This document shows, in pieces, positions 1 through 5,562 of a DNA stretch of 5,562 nt. Each line of letters begins with the position of its first letter. The first letter of the stretch is position 1. The notes under the pieces are model-generated. The model worked only from the letters and a program-made list of their open reading frames with translations. It was not told the DNA's origin and made no database searches. Location: positions 1-5,562 of the forward strand of contig CAAETL010000310.1 in the NCBI GenBank assembly GCA_900758955.1, in the 5' to 3' direction. This stretch comes from an uncultured Oscillospiraceae bacterium. GTDB taxonomy: Bacteria; Bacillota; Clostridia; Oscillospirales; Oscillospiraceae. Both the position numbers and the translations under genes were made by a program.

Positions 1-56
1 AAACAGGTCCCGTGGCCGGCCTCTTGTCGCGCTACGGAAAGCGCCTGATCCCCGTC

Positions 57-1268
57 TCAACGAATCCCGGCGGGGCGCTTTTCCGGGGCGCTCCGCCTCG
101 TTTTGGCGGGAATGACAGGATCGTTTGTCCTGGGTACCCGCTCCAGGCGGGACCCCAAGCGGCTCAAGATTTCATTGGAAATGGTATGGGTTTGTTCGGC
201 GATTTCACAGGCGCTGATTTGAGTTTCCCCCGACACGCCGATGATCGTGGCAATCGCACCGGCCCTAACGCCGGGGATCTCCGTCACGTCCACCGTAGTT
301 TGGTCCATACAAATTCGTCCAACAATGGGCGCCATGCGGTCGCCAATGAGAACGCTGCCCACACCGCAGGAAAGGCTCCGGGGCAGGCCGTCCCCATAGC
401 CAATGGTCAGCACGGCAAGTTTCGTCTCTTTTTCCGCCTGAAAGGCCAGCCCATATCCCGCATATTCTCCCGGCTGCAAGGTTTTCACCGCAGCCACTCT
501 GGCTTTGAGGGAGAGTACGGGGCGCAAATCCGCGTGATAGCGCCCTTCGTCCTCACGGGCGCTGAACACCCCGTACAGGGCGATGCCCACCCTGGCATAA
601 GCGCCGCCCAGCTCCGGATAATTCAGCAGGCCATAGCTGCTCAAGATATGGTTCTTGGGGCAGGTCAGCCCGCGCTCTTCCAGCCGCTCTATCAAACGGC
701 GAAAGGCCGCCCCCTGCCCCAGGGTAAACGCCCGGTCCCGGGGAGAGTCGGTATCACCGGCACATAAATGGGTATATAGGCCGTCTACGCAGAGGTTTTC
801 CATCTGAAACATTTCACAAATGTGGCCGATTTCCTCAGCGTTTTCCCCCAGACGATGCATCCCCGTGTCGATCCCCAGATGCACCCGCACCTGCCTTCCC
901 CCCTCGTTGAGAAGTTTAGCATAGGAATAATCCACCACGGTCTGGGTCAAATCAAACCGGCGCAGGAGGGAAAATTGCGTCGGATGGGTGTATCCTAAAA
1001 TGAGAATCATGCCAGAAATTCCATGCTGCCTCAGCTCCACCCCCTCCTGGACACTGGCCACACAAAAGGCCTCCACACCCAGTTTTCTCAGCTCCTTGGC
1101 AATCGGTACGGCGCCATGTCCATAGGCGTTCGCCTTCAAGGCCGGCATCAGTTCACAGCCGGGGGGCAGCAACGCCCGCAGCACAGCCACATTGTGCCGC
1201 AGGTTGGCCAAATCCAACTCAATCCAAGCCCGCCCATGGGGATCGGTCATCTCTGTCATTGCAGACAT
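57..1268 (-). CDS. vanT: Soluble VanT-type serine/alanine racemase (no membrane domain)
   Basis: PLP-dependent, fold-type III amino-acid racemase of 403 residues, predicted cytosolic; in this cluster it should make D-Ser (and possibly D-Ala) for the VanG ligase. Seen: the PLP lysine K45 in ALKANAYGHG near the N-terminus; DTGMHRLG (134-141) with R139; the second catalytic tyrosine Y272 in GYG; GYGDGLPR (290-297); and CMDQTTVDV (320-328). Near the C-terminus TISNEILSRLG (362-372) puts N365 where Bacillus stearothermophilus alanine racemase has Y354. From what I know of VanTG, an Asn here marks serine preference. Unlike known VanT proteins it has no N-terminal membrane domain; the frame starts directly at the racemase. 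AAGGAG lies 9 bases before ATG 1268, which is 6 bases after the preceding stop. Residues from about 381 form a basic, proline-rich tail that overlaps a palindromic repeat and may not belong to the fold. A housekeeping alanine racemase is the alternative, made less likely by N365 and the operon. Confidence 0.88.
   Translation of the reverse strand: MSAMTEMTDPHGRAWIELDLANLRHNVAVLRALLPPGCELMPALKANAYGHGAVPIAKELRKLGVEAFCVASVQEGVELRQHGISGMILILGYTHPTQFSLLRRFDLTQTVVDYSYAKLLNEGGRQVRVHLGIDTGMHRLGENAEEIGHICEMFQMENLCVDGLYTHLCAGDTDSPRDRAFTLGQGAAFRRLIERLEERGLTCPKNHILSSYGLLNYPELGGAYARVGIALYGVFSAREDEGRYHADLRPVLSLKARVAAVKTLQPGEYAGYGLAFQAEKETKLAVLTIGYGDGLPRSLSCGVGSVLIGDRMAPIVGRICMDQTTVDVTEIPGVRAGAIATIIGVSGETQISACEIAEQTHTISNEILSRLGSRLERVPRTNDPVIPAKTRRSAPEKRPAGIR
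61..114. repeat. Palindromic repeat-like element over the 3' end of the racemase gene
   Basis: GGCGGGGCGC (69-78) pairs with GCGCTCCGCC (88-97), ten pairs including one G-T, around a 9-base loop. Outside it, TCCC (65-68) can pair with GGGA (108-111). On the minus strand it runs from GTCATTCCCGCC to GGGATTCG, the style of dispersed GTCATTCC...GGAATGAC bacterial repeats. There is no T tract on either side, so I do not call it a terminator. It encodes the last 16-18 residues before the racemase stop. Calling it a dispersed repeat is inference from one copy. Confidence 0.4.
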
Positions 1269-1274
1269 GTTCCG

Positions 1275-1736
1275 TCACTCCTTCCCAATGATGCGGGCCG
1301 GCTGGGCAACCACGGTGCAGTGATCCGGTACATCGAAGCTGACCACCGCGCCCGCGCCGATTTTTACGTCGTTTCCAATCTTGATGCCTCCCACCAGGAC
1401 GGCGCCCGCGCCAATCAGGCAGCGCTCTCCAATCTGGGGGGCAACACGGTCCACTTCACCGATGGTCACATTCTGATAAATCCAGCAGTTGGCGCCAATG
1501 GAGGCATAGCGGGAAATGTAGATGCCGTGCAGGCCATGCGGCAGAATGGGCGTCCCCTCAATGATGGCCCCATTGCCAATATAGCCCCCATGCCGGTGGG
1601 CCATACGGCTCAGCAAAAAGGTGAGGATGTGCCGATGCAGTTTCCCTTTCGCCTGCGCCCGCCTGCGGAAAAAACGCCAAAAGCGATGCAGGTTGTCCCC
1701 TTTGGAGTAGTCAGTGATTCGTTCCCGTACGCTCAC
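1275..1736 (-). CDS. Hexapeptide-repeat (LbH) O-acetyltransferase, serine-acetyltransferase-like
   Basis: Small left-handed beta-helix acyltransferase of 153 residues, expected to be a cytosolic trimer using acetyl-CoA. Seen: a basic N-terminal helical part (1-50), then hexapeptide turns from about 52 (YIGNGAIIEG, ISRYASIGANC, VTIGE, QIGERCLIGAGAVLVGG, IKIGNDVKIGAGAVV), ending in a PARIIGKE tail. LPHGLHGIYIS (65-75) holds H67 and H70, one of which is the likely catalytic base, as in CysE/CatB-like acetyltransferases. It lacks the long N-terminal helical domain of classical CysE, so the acceptor cannot be read from sequence: L-serine, a sugar or a cell-wall precursor are all possible. The start is GTG 1736, one base after the vanXY stop, with a G-rich ribosome binding site (AAAGGGGGG) just before it. 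An upstream ATG at 1784 would overlap vanXY by 47 bases and has no such support. Its position inside a van operon, directly before a racemase lacking its membrane acyltransferase-like domain, suggests a link to D-Ser supply; this is inference. Confidence 0.85.
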   Translation of the reverse strand: MSVRERITDYSKGDNLHRFWRFFRRRAQAKGKLHRHILTFLLSRMAHRHGGYIGNGAIIEGTPILPHGLHGIYISRYASIGANCWIYQNVTIGEVDRVAPQIGERCLIGAGAVLVGGIKIGNDVKIGAGAVVSFDVPDHCTVVAQPARIIGKE

Positions 1737-1737
1737 G

Positions 1738-2502
1738 TCAGTCCCCCCTTTCTCTCCACCTGGTGATGATATAGCCCGCGGCATTGTCTCCGGAGATCAT
1801 GCAGGCGTCCCCGCTCTCCTCCAATGGATTATGGACCGCGGCAGAAACGGACAGATAGGAAATCTCAAACCGCATGGCGCCCTTTTCAAAAATAAAGGGC
1901 CGCTTTCCATCGGGAAACCGCGTCAAAAAGACATGGTATTCTTCCAACGTAAATCCAAATCTGGTCATGATTTCCGCGTGGGGCGCCCCCACATACCGAA
2001 AATGCCAGGGCTCATGGGCAATGCCGGTAGTATGCTCCTGATCCGCCGGATAGCGCTGTATAAACCCGTATCGGGCCGCTTTTCGGCGAAACGTCTGACA
2101 GATGCCTGTATCAGGAAACGCCGGGCGAATAAAATCCACCTCATCCCGTCTCTCCCCTAAGTCGATGGCAAGGCCCGTCTCGTGTTCACTGCAACCGGGT
2201 TTGGCCACATATTGTTTGGTAAAGGTTTCCCCATGCTCGCGCATGGCGGTATCCCAAATTTCCTGCTGCTCGTCCCGGGAGCGCCATCCGCTGACGGCCA
2301 CAATCTTCGTCCACCCCCGAATGTCAGCCATCAGCTTGTCCAGCAGGGCCGCAGCCCGACGCTCCAATAAAACTTCGCAGCAGGATTCGTTCACTGGGAC
2401 AAGGGCCTGTTTCGGCAATGGCGCCCGGCAAGGGCGAGCCCCGTTGACCAGAATCAGGTTTCCGGTATATAAGGAGCATCGTTGGGTAATGGGGGCCCTC
2501 AT
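1738..2502 (-). CDS. vanXY: D,D-dipeptidase/D,D-carboxypeptidase VanXY (VanXYG type)
   Basis: Zinc peptidase of the VanY/VanX family (M15), 254 residues, without a signal peptide and so cytoplasmic. It should hydrolyse D-Ala-D-Ala and possibly remove the terminal D-Ala of UDP-MurNAc-pentapeptide, clearing vancomycin-binding precursors. Seen: VSGWRSRDEQ (70-79) with the transition-state arginine R74; SEHETGLAIDLG (105-116) giving zinc ligands H107 and D114; and EPWHFRYVG (164-172) giving catalytic E164 and third zinc ligand H167. The C-terminal MISGDNAAGYIITRWR (235-250) matches the tail I recall for VanXY proteins, and the length is normal. ATG 2502 overlaps the vanG stop as ATGA; the upstream sequence has only a weak GGTGG, so translational coupling to vanG is likely. 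Motifs alone do not settle the balance of dipeptidase and carboxypeptidase activity; known VanXYG is mainly a dipeptidase. Confidence 0.93.
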   Translation of the reverse strand: MRAPITQRCSLYTGNLILVNGARPCRAPLPKQALVPVNESCCEVLLERRAAALLDKLMADIRGWTKIVAVSGWRSRDEQQEIWDTAMREHGETFTKQYVAKPGCSEHETGLAIDLGERRDEVDFIRPAFPDTGICQTFRRKAARYGFIQRYPADQEHTTGIAHEPWHFRYVGAPHAEIMTRFGFTLEEYHVFLTRFPDGKRPFIFEKGAMRFEISYLSVSAAVHNPLEESGDACMISGDNAAGYIITRWRERGD

Positions 2503-3548
2503 TGGTCCACCGCCAATGTTATCGCGTAGGTTATCACCTGCTCAAAGGACATTCCCACCGCCTGCATCATGGTCGGAAACCGGCTGTGGGGGGTGAAACC
2601 CGGGATCGTGTTCACTTCATTGAATACGATCTCACCGGACGGGGTCAAAAACAGGTCCACCCGGGCAAATCCACGGCAGCCAAGGGCCCGATATATGGTC
2701 TGGGCCGTCCGTTTGATCTGATCCGCCTTTTCCGCGGGAATGCGCGCAGGGACATGGATCTGAGAGGTAATCAGATTGTATTTCTCCCGGAAATCAAAGA
2801 AACCGTCCGCCAGCTCAATCTCGTCAAGTTCACCGGTTGTCAGCGCTGAATTCCCCATCACCGCGCAGCCCACCTCAAACCCGTCGATGCTCTCTTCTAC
2901 AATTACCTGGTCGTCAAAGTAAAACGCCTCCTCCATCGCCCCGGGCAGGCCGCTCTCCTCCCTTACTTTTGTAATTCCGTAGGAGGAACCGGCCTTGACG
3001 GGCTTCACAAAGACAGGTAACCCGATCTCCTCCACCCACTGAGACGCCGCCTCCTTGTCATCGGACCTCTCAAACACCAGGGAACGGGGAATCTTCACCC
3101 CTGCCAAAAAGGCCAATTTATGGGCTCTGTCCTTATCCATACAGAGGGCGGAGGCCAGCGTGCCGCATCCCACCAAAGGAACGCCTGCCAGCTCACAGAG
3201 CCCCTGCACGGTGCCGTCCTCTCCGTTGCTCCCATGCAGGACGGGAAACACCACGTCGATGGGAAGCGTCTCCACCCCCTGTTTCCGGTAGATCACCAGC
3301 GCATGGTCGTTTCGCCCCAGGGAGAGGGACGCTGGGACGCAGTCATCACCATTGCGCCAGGTGTCATCCTCGATCTTCTCCACCTCCCCGGTGAAATGAT
3401 ACCAATCCCCTGTGGGACCAATTCCCACCAGGACGGGCGTGAATTGTTTTCTGTCCAAGTGTCGGATGACACCGCAAGCGGATTCCAGCGATACGCCGTA
3501 CTCGGGCGAACAACCTCCAAATAAAATGGCAACGGTTTTCTTGTTCAT
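2499..3548 (-). CDS. vanG: D-alanine:D-serine ligase, VanG type
   Basis: ATP-grasp D-Ala:D-X ligase of 349 residues, the same length as Enterococcus faecalis VanG. In this context it joins D-Ala to D-Ser for the peptidoglycan precursor. Seen: FGGCSPEYGVSL (10-21) with the substrate-binding E16; HGSNGEDGTVQG (105-116), the Ddl family signature; CMDKDRAHK (136-144); AGSSYGI (186-192) with S188; omega loop FFDFREKYNL (250-259) with Y257; and RVDLFLTPSGEIVFNEVNTIPGFT (296-319) with metal ligands D298, E311 and N313. The EKY loop, rather than a VanA-type His, argues against D-lactate as acceptor. Several stretches (ALCMDKDRAHK, NGFEVGCAV-like, FNEVNTIPGFT) match VanG as I recall it. The frame is open to 3692, but ATG 3548 is preferred: it forms TAATG with the vanW stop, has AGAAAGGA 8 bases before it, and gives the family N-terminus MNKKTVAILFGG. 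E-to-G at residue 18 (EYGVSL versus the usual EYEVSL) is a small oddity. A housekeeping Ddl is excluded mainly by the operon. Confidence 0.94.
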   Translation of the reverse strand: MNKKTVAILFGGCSPEYGVSLESACGVIRHLDRKQFTPVLVGIGPTGDWYHFTGEVEKIEDDTWRNGDDCVPASLSLGRNDHALVIYRKQGVETLPIDVVFPVLHGSNGEDGTVQGLCELAGVPLVGCGTLASALCMDKDRAHKLAFLAGVKIPRSLVFERSDDKEAASQWVEEIGLPVFVKPVKAGSSYGITKVREESGLPGAMEEAFYFDDQVIVEESIDGFEVGCAVMGNSALTTGELDEIELADGFFDFREKYNLITSQIHVPARIPAEKADQIKRTAQTIYRALGCRGFARVDLFLTPSGEIVFNEVNTIPGFTPHSRFPTMMQAVGMSFEQVITYAITLAVDQ

Positions 3549-4378
3549 TACTTTGTTCCTTTCTCCACAATCGGCGTCCCCGCCGGCAGCGGGTACCCGA
3601 TGATGCAACGATTGCGGTAGAGCAGCTTGTTGGCGACGCACTGCCCGCCGCTGTTGTCCAGCACATACTGCATCACATCCACTTCCTCCCAAACAGAGAA
3701 TTCCTCCCGTGAATACAGAGGTCTTCCGTTCACGACCTGGTAGGTCTTCCCTAAGTCCTGGGCCGCATACATTCTGCCGATGATATGAGTCTCATCAAAG
3801 GACACCTCCATTTGATAGGCAACATCCGTATCGTTTCTGACCCGCAGGTCCAGCCAGCCCTCGCTCACCGTGGCGTCCACGCCCAGAGGCGCGTCGCTGC
3901 GGGGCTCGGGGAAATCCTTCACCCGATGCCCATGCCGCTCCACAATAGTCAGCGGGGTATGCAGGAACAACCAGAACAATAGGTTGCTGAGCTGGCAGAG
4001 ACCGCCCCCCTTCTGGGGGATCACCTGACCGTTCACCGTGGCCAGCCCCTCCTTGTAAGGGGTACCTTTGTCCGCGTGTCGCACGAGATGCCAAAAAGAG
4101 AAGGTCTCGCCAGGCCGAATCATCAGCTTGTCCAGCGTTGCGGCGGCAAGTTTCAAGTTAAATACCTTGTTTTCCTGATATTTCATGTCAAACCCCGTGT
4201 CATAGTTATACATGGGGCAACTTGATTCGAACACCAGGCAGGGAAGCGCTTCGCTGGTCCGCTCCCCGGCGTAGCGGTTCCCGTCCAGCCGCATCTTGGT
4301 GTAAAAGCACAGCAGCCGCTGTCTTGTCCGGATCGGGAGCAGCCACGGAAATAGCTGCGTTACCCGTTTACGCGCCAT
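3548..4378 (-). CDS. vanW: VanW family protein
   Basis: VanW-family protein of 276 residues, about the usual length for the VanW of vanB and vanG clusters. Its biochemical role is not established; it is an accessory member of several glycopeptide-resistance operons. Seen: the conserved block beginning NKVFNLKLAAATLDKLMI (70-87), then RPGETFSFWHLVR (88-100), the signature GGGLCQLSNLLFWL (124-137), HGHRVKDFPEPR (149-160), and RNDTDVAYQ (181-189) in the beta-rich half. A basic N-terminus (MARKRVTQLF) is followed by no clear signal peptide or membrane segment. The start at ATG 4378 has a strong AAAGGAGG 8 bases upstream and follows a 230-base non-coding gap, making this the first gene of the operon. 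Its stop overlaps the vanG start by one base. In E. faecalis the gene order vanY-vanW-vanG is similar, but no vanY precedes it here. Confidence 0.93.
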   Translation of the reverse strand: MARKRVTQLFPWLLPIRTRQRLLCFYTKMRLDGNRYAGERTSEALPCLVFESSCPMYNYDTGFDMKYQENKVFNLKLAAATLDKLMIRPGETFSFWHLVRHADKGTPYKEGLATVNGQVIPQKGGGLCQLSNLLFWLFLHTPLTIVERHGHRVKDFPEPRSDAPLGVDATVSEGWLDLRVRNDTDVAYQMEVSFDETHIIGRMYAAQDLGKTYQVVNGRPLYSREEFSVWEEVDVMQYVLDNSGGQCVANKLLYRNRCIIGYPLPAGTPIVEKGTK

Positions 4379-4386
4379 GGTCTCTT

Positions 4387-4394
4387 CCTCCTTT
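4387..4394 (-). promoter_or_regulatory. Strong ribosome binding site of vanW
   Basis: AAAGGAGG on the minus strand, 8 bases before ATG 4378. It is a near-perfect Shine-Dalgarno sequence and fixes the vanW start. Confidence 0.8.
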
Positions 4395-4455
4395 CAAAGG
4401 ACGAACGAAAACTTCCGCGTCCCACAACTGGCGGGGAACACGCTGAAGTCCAATC

Positions 4456-4479
4456 GGTTTTCCGCGCTATGGCGGAACC
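4456..4479. repeat. Imperfect inverted repeat upstream of vanW
   Basis: GGTT-TT-CCGC (4456-4465) can pair with GCGG-AACC (4472-4479), with two unpaired Ts and a 6-base loop GCTATG. It is either an operator-like palindrome or a leader-RNA hairpin. It is not followed by a T tract, so it is not a terminator. Confidence 0.4.
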
Positions 4480-4500
4480 CTTACGCCAGGGATCACCGGA

Positions 4501-4564
4501 AAAAAACATCCCCGCCTTGTACGAATATCGTACCAAAGCGGGGATGGAAATGTTTTTCTTTTCT
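4501..4564. terminator. Strong hairpin terminator after vanS, probably bidirectional
   Basis: Perfect 9-base outer arms CATCCCCGC (4507-4515) and GCGGGGATG (4538-4546) enclose an inner palindrome GTACGA (4519-4524) / TCGTAC (4528-4533) with a 3-base loop. Read on the minus strand it is followed at once by six Ts (4506-4501), a classic Rho-independent terminator about 60 bases after the vanS stop. On the plus strand it is followed by a T-rich tract (4553-4564), so it may also stop converging transcription. It separates the vanS transcript from the vanW-racemase operon, unless it acts as an attenuator for read-through. Confidence 0.82.
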
Positions 4565-4608
4565 TTTGGGAGAATCTTGCGTTAATCTGACACAATTCTT
4601 ACAATTTT

Positions 4609-5562
4609 CTAACGGAGCGAGGGAATGGCGACCGTAAACGCGATGCTCTCGTCCGCGCTTTCCGCGGTAATCAGGCCGCCATGCAACTCGACAATCTCCT
4701 TTGCAATGGCCAATCCCAGCCCCGCGCCGCCGGTTGCGCTGGCGCGGGAGGAATCCAGGCGGAAGAATTGCTCAAAAAGGCGGCCCAGCTTATCCGGCGG
4801 AATTGTTTTACCATGATTTTTCACCTGAATCACCGCAAAGCCGCTTTGTTCCTCCAGAGACACGGAAATAGCGGTCTCCCGGTAGCTGTAATTCACCGCG
4901 TTACGGAAGAGGTTGTCAAACACGCGCTCCAGCTTGTCCGGGTCGCAGACCAGTTGGAGATCCGGCGCCAAATGCAGCTGCCAAGTCAGATCCTTCTCCG
5001 CCATGACAGGTTGGAACTCGTAGGTGATCTGCTCCAGCATGCGGGTCAGGTTGACCATTTCCCGTTCCAGTGTCAAATTGGTGAGATTAAAACGGGTGAT
5101 GTCAAAAAATTCGTTGATTAAATCCTCCAGGCGTTCCGCCTTTTCCAAGGCGATCCCGGTGTATTTCCCCCGCAGTTCCGGCGAGATCTGCGGCTCGTCC
5201 CGGAGCAGTGTGAGATACCCGATCACGCTGGTCAGCGGCGTTTTCAGGTCGTGGGCCAGGTAGACAATCAGGTCATTTTTCCGCTGCTCGGCATCCCGCA
5301 CCGCTCTGGCGTCGTTCAGCGCTCTCTCCCGCACCAGATTCAACTCATTTTCGGTATTCACCATAGCCGGGGGCAGAACGATGGGGTCGCTGGTGGGATT
5401 GGCCAACTGCTCAGAGGCCGCTACAATTTCGTCCAGATACCGAAGCGGTTTGGAAATAAACCGGTAGGTAATCAGCACCCAGCCCACCAGAATGGGTACG
5501 CAGGCAAAAATCAGAAGATATTCCCGAATAAAATTCAGCGCCCGATAGAGCGGGTCCTGATC
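4609..5562 (-). CDS. vanS: VanS-type sensor histidine kinase (partial, 5' end outside window)
   Basis: C-terminal 317 residues of a membrane sensor kinase; the frame is open to the window edge, so the start, first membrane segment and sensor domain are missing. It should phosphorylate and dephosphorylate a VanR-type regulator, presumably encoded just upstream. Seen (counting from the first visible codon): a second membrane segment at about 15-34 (EYLLIFACVPILVGWVLITY); a HAMP-like linker to about 90; the H-box YLAHDLKTPLTSVIGYL with phospho-acceptor H104; the N-box DNLFRNAVNYSY (216-227); a G1 box reduced to NHGKTIPPDKL; FEQFFRLDSSRAS (263-275); and the G2 box GGAGLGLAIAKEI (278-290) followed by VELHGG. 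NDLIVYLAHDLKTPLTSVIGYL and RLDSSR...GGAGLGLAIAKEIVELHGG are the pattern I know from VanS kinases of vanB and vanG clusters. The TAG stop at 4611-4609 precedes a terminator. The GTG at 5487 lies inside the membrane segment and is not the start. Confidence 0.92.
   Translation of the reverse strand, partial: DQDPLYRALNFIREYLLIFACVPILVGWVLITYRFISKPLRYLDEIVAASEQLANPTSDPIVLPPAMVNTENELNLVRERALNDARAVRDAEQRKNDLIVYLAHDLKTPLTSVIGYLTLLRDEPQISPELRGKYTGIALEKAERLEDLINEFFDITRFNLTNLTLEREMVNLTRMLEQITYEFQPVMAEKDLTWQLHLAPDLQLVCDPDKLERVFDNLFRNAVNYSYRETAISVSLEEQSGFAVIQVKNHGKTIPPDKLGRLFEQFFRLDSSRASATGGAGLGLAIAKEIVELHGGLITAESADESIAFTVAIPSLR

Larger units (their letters stand above)
4379..4500 (-). promoter_or_regulatory. 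Upstream region of the vanW-vanG operon (promoter expected, boxes not identified)
   Basis: This is the 122-base leader between the terminator and the vanW ATG. Because the terminator precedes it, the operon promoter is expected here. I find no convincing -35/-10 pair; the nearest candidate for a -35 (TTGGAC at 4455-4450 on the minus strand) lacks a good -10 at the proper distance. A weak core promoter would suit a promoter activated by VanR. An imperfect inverted repeat (4456-4479) lies in this stretch, and a strong AAAGGAGG lies 8 bases before the ATG. Confidence 0.4.

Noticed and set aside
30..43. Small hairpin CGCT...AGCG downstream of the racemase as a terminator
   Set aside because: The stem is only 4 pairs and no T tract follows on the minus strand.
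12..767. 251-codon plus-strand frame
   Set aside because: It lies antisense to the racemase, whose catalytic motifs are intact. The translation shows no domain and no ribosome binding site precedes it.
1023..1766. 247-codon plus-strand frame across the racemase-acyltransferase junction
   Set aside because: Antisense to two well-supported genes; the composition is typical of a GC-rich shadow frame.
1275..1784. Longer acyltransferase from the ATG at 1784
   Set aside because: It would overlap vanXY by 47 bases; GTG 1736 with its G-rich site immediately upstream fits the tight operon spacing.
2499..3692. Longer vanG reading from the start at 3692
   Set aside because: The first 48 residues are the shifted-frame reading of the vanW 3' end. 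ATG 3548 gives the family N-terminus, the right length and a ribosome binding site.
3548..4094. Overlapping minus-strand frames inside vanW and vanG (3293-3532, 3364-3666, 3795-4094)
   Set aside because: They are out-of-frame readings of vanW and vanG without motifs or ribosome binding sites.
4609..5487. VanS as a complete 292-residue protein
   Set aside because: The frame is open to the window edge, and 5487 falls in the middle of a membrane segment, so the gene is truncated by the window.

Overview
The window carries most of a VanG-type (D-Ala:D-Ser) glycopeptide-resistance cluster, with every gene on the minus strand. In transcription order (high to low coordinate) it holds the 3' part of a VanS-type sensor kinase, a 230-base intergenic region with a strong hairpin terminator, vanW, a VanG-type ligase, VanXY, a small hexapeptide-repeat acyltransferase, and a soluble VanT-type (serine/alanine) racemase. 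The last five genes overlap or lie within 6 bases of each other (TAATG, ATGA, TGA-C-GTG, then a 6-base gap), so they look like one operon. The long plus-strand frames are shadows of these genes.

How the parts should work together, from the established vanG/vanC pathway: VanS, with a VanR presumably upstream of the window, senses glycopeptide stress and switches on the operon. The racemase makes D-Ser. The VanG-type ligase joins D-Ala to D-Ser. VanXY removes the normal D-Ala-ended precursors. Peptidoglycan precursors then end in D-Ala-D-Ser and bind vancomycin weakly. VanW has no established biochemical role.

The unusual part is the distal end. In described vanG and vanC operons, VanT is one membrane protein: an N-terminal membrane acyltransferase-like domain fused to a C-terminal racemase. 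Here the racemase stands alone and is soluble, and the position upstream of it is held by a separate cytosolic left-handed beta-helix acyltransferase of about 153 residues. The racemase keeps the Asn that marks serine-type VanT enzymes. Its C-terminus appears to run into a palindromic, repeat-like element that supplies the stop codon.

Organism: a Gram-positive bacterium, probably a GC-rich gut anaerobe of the Clostridia (Oscillospiraceae-like). This rests on the gene set, the strong AAGGAGG-type ribosome binding sites and a GC content I estimate by eye at somewhat above 55%. It is an inference, not an identification. Bases 1-56 hold no gene I can support.
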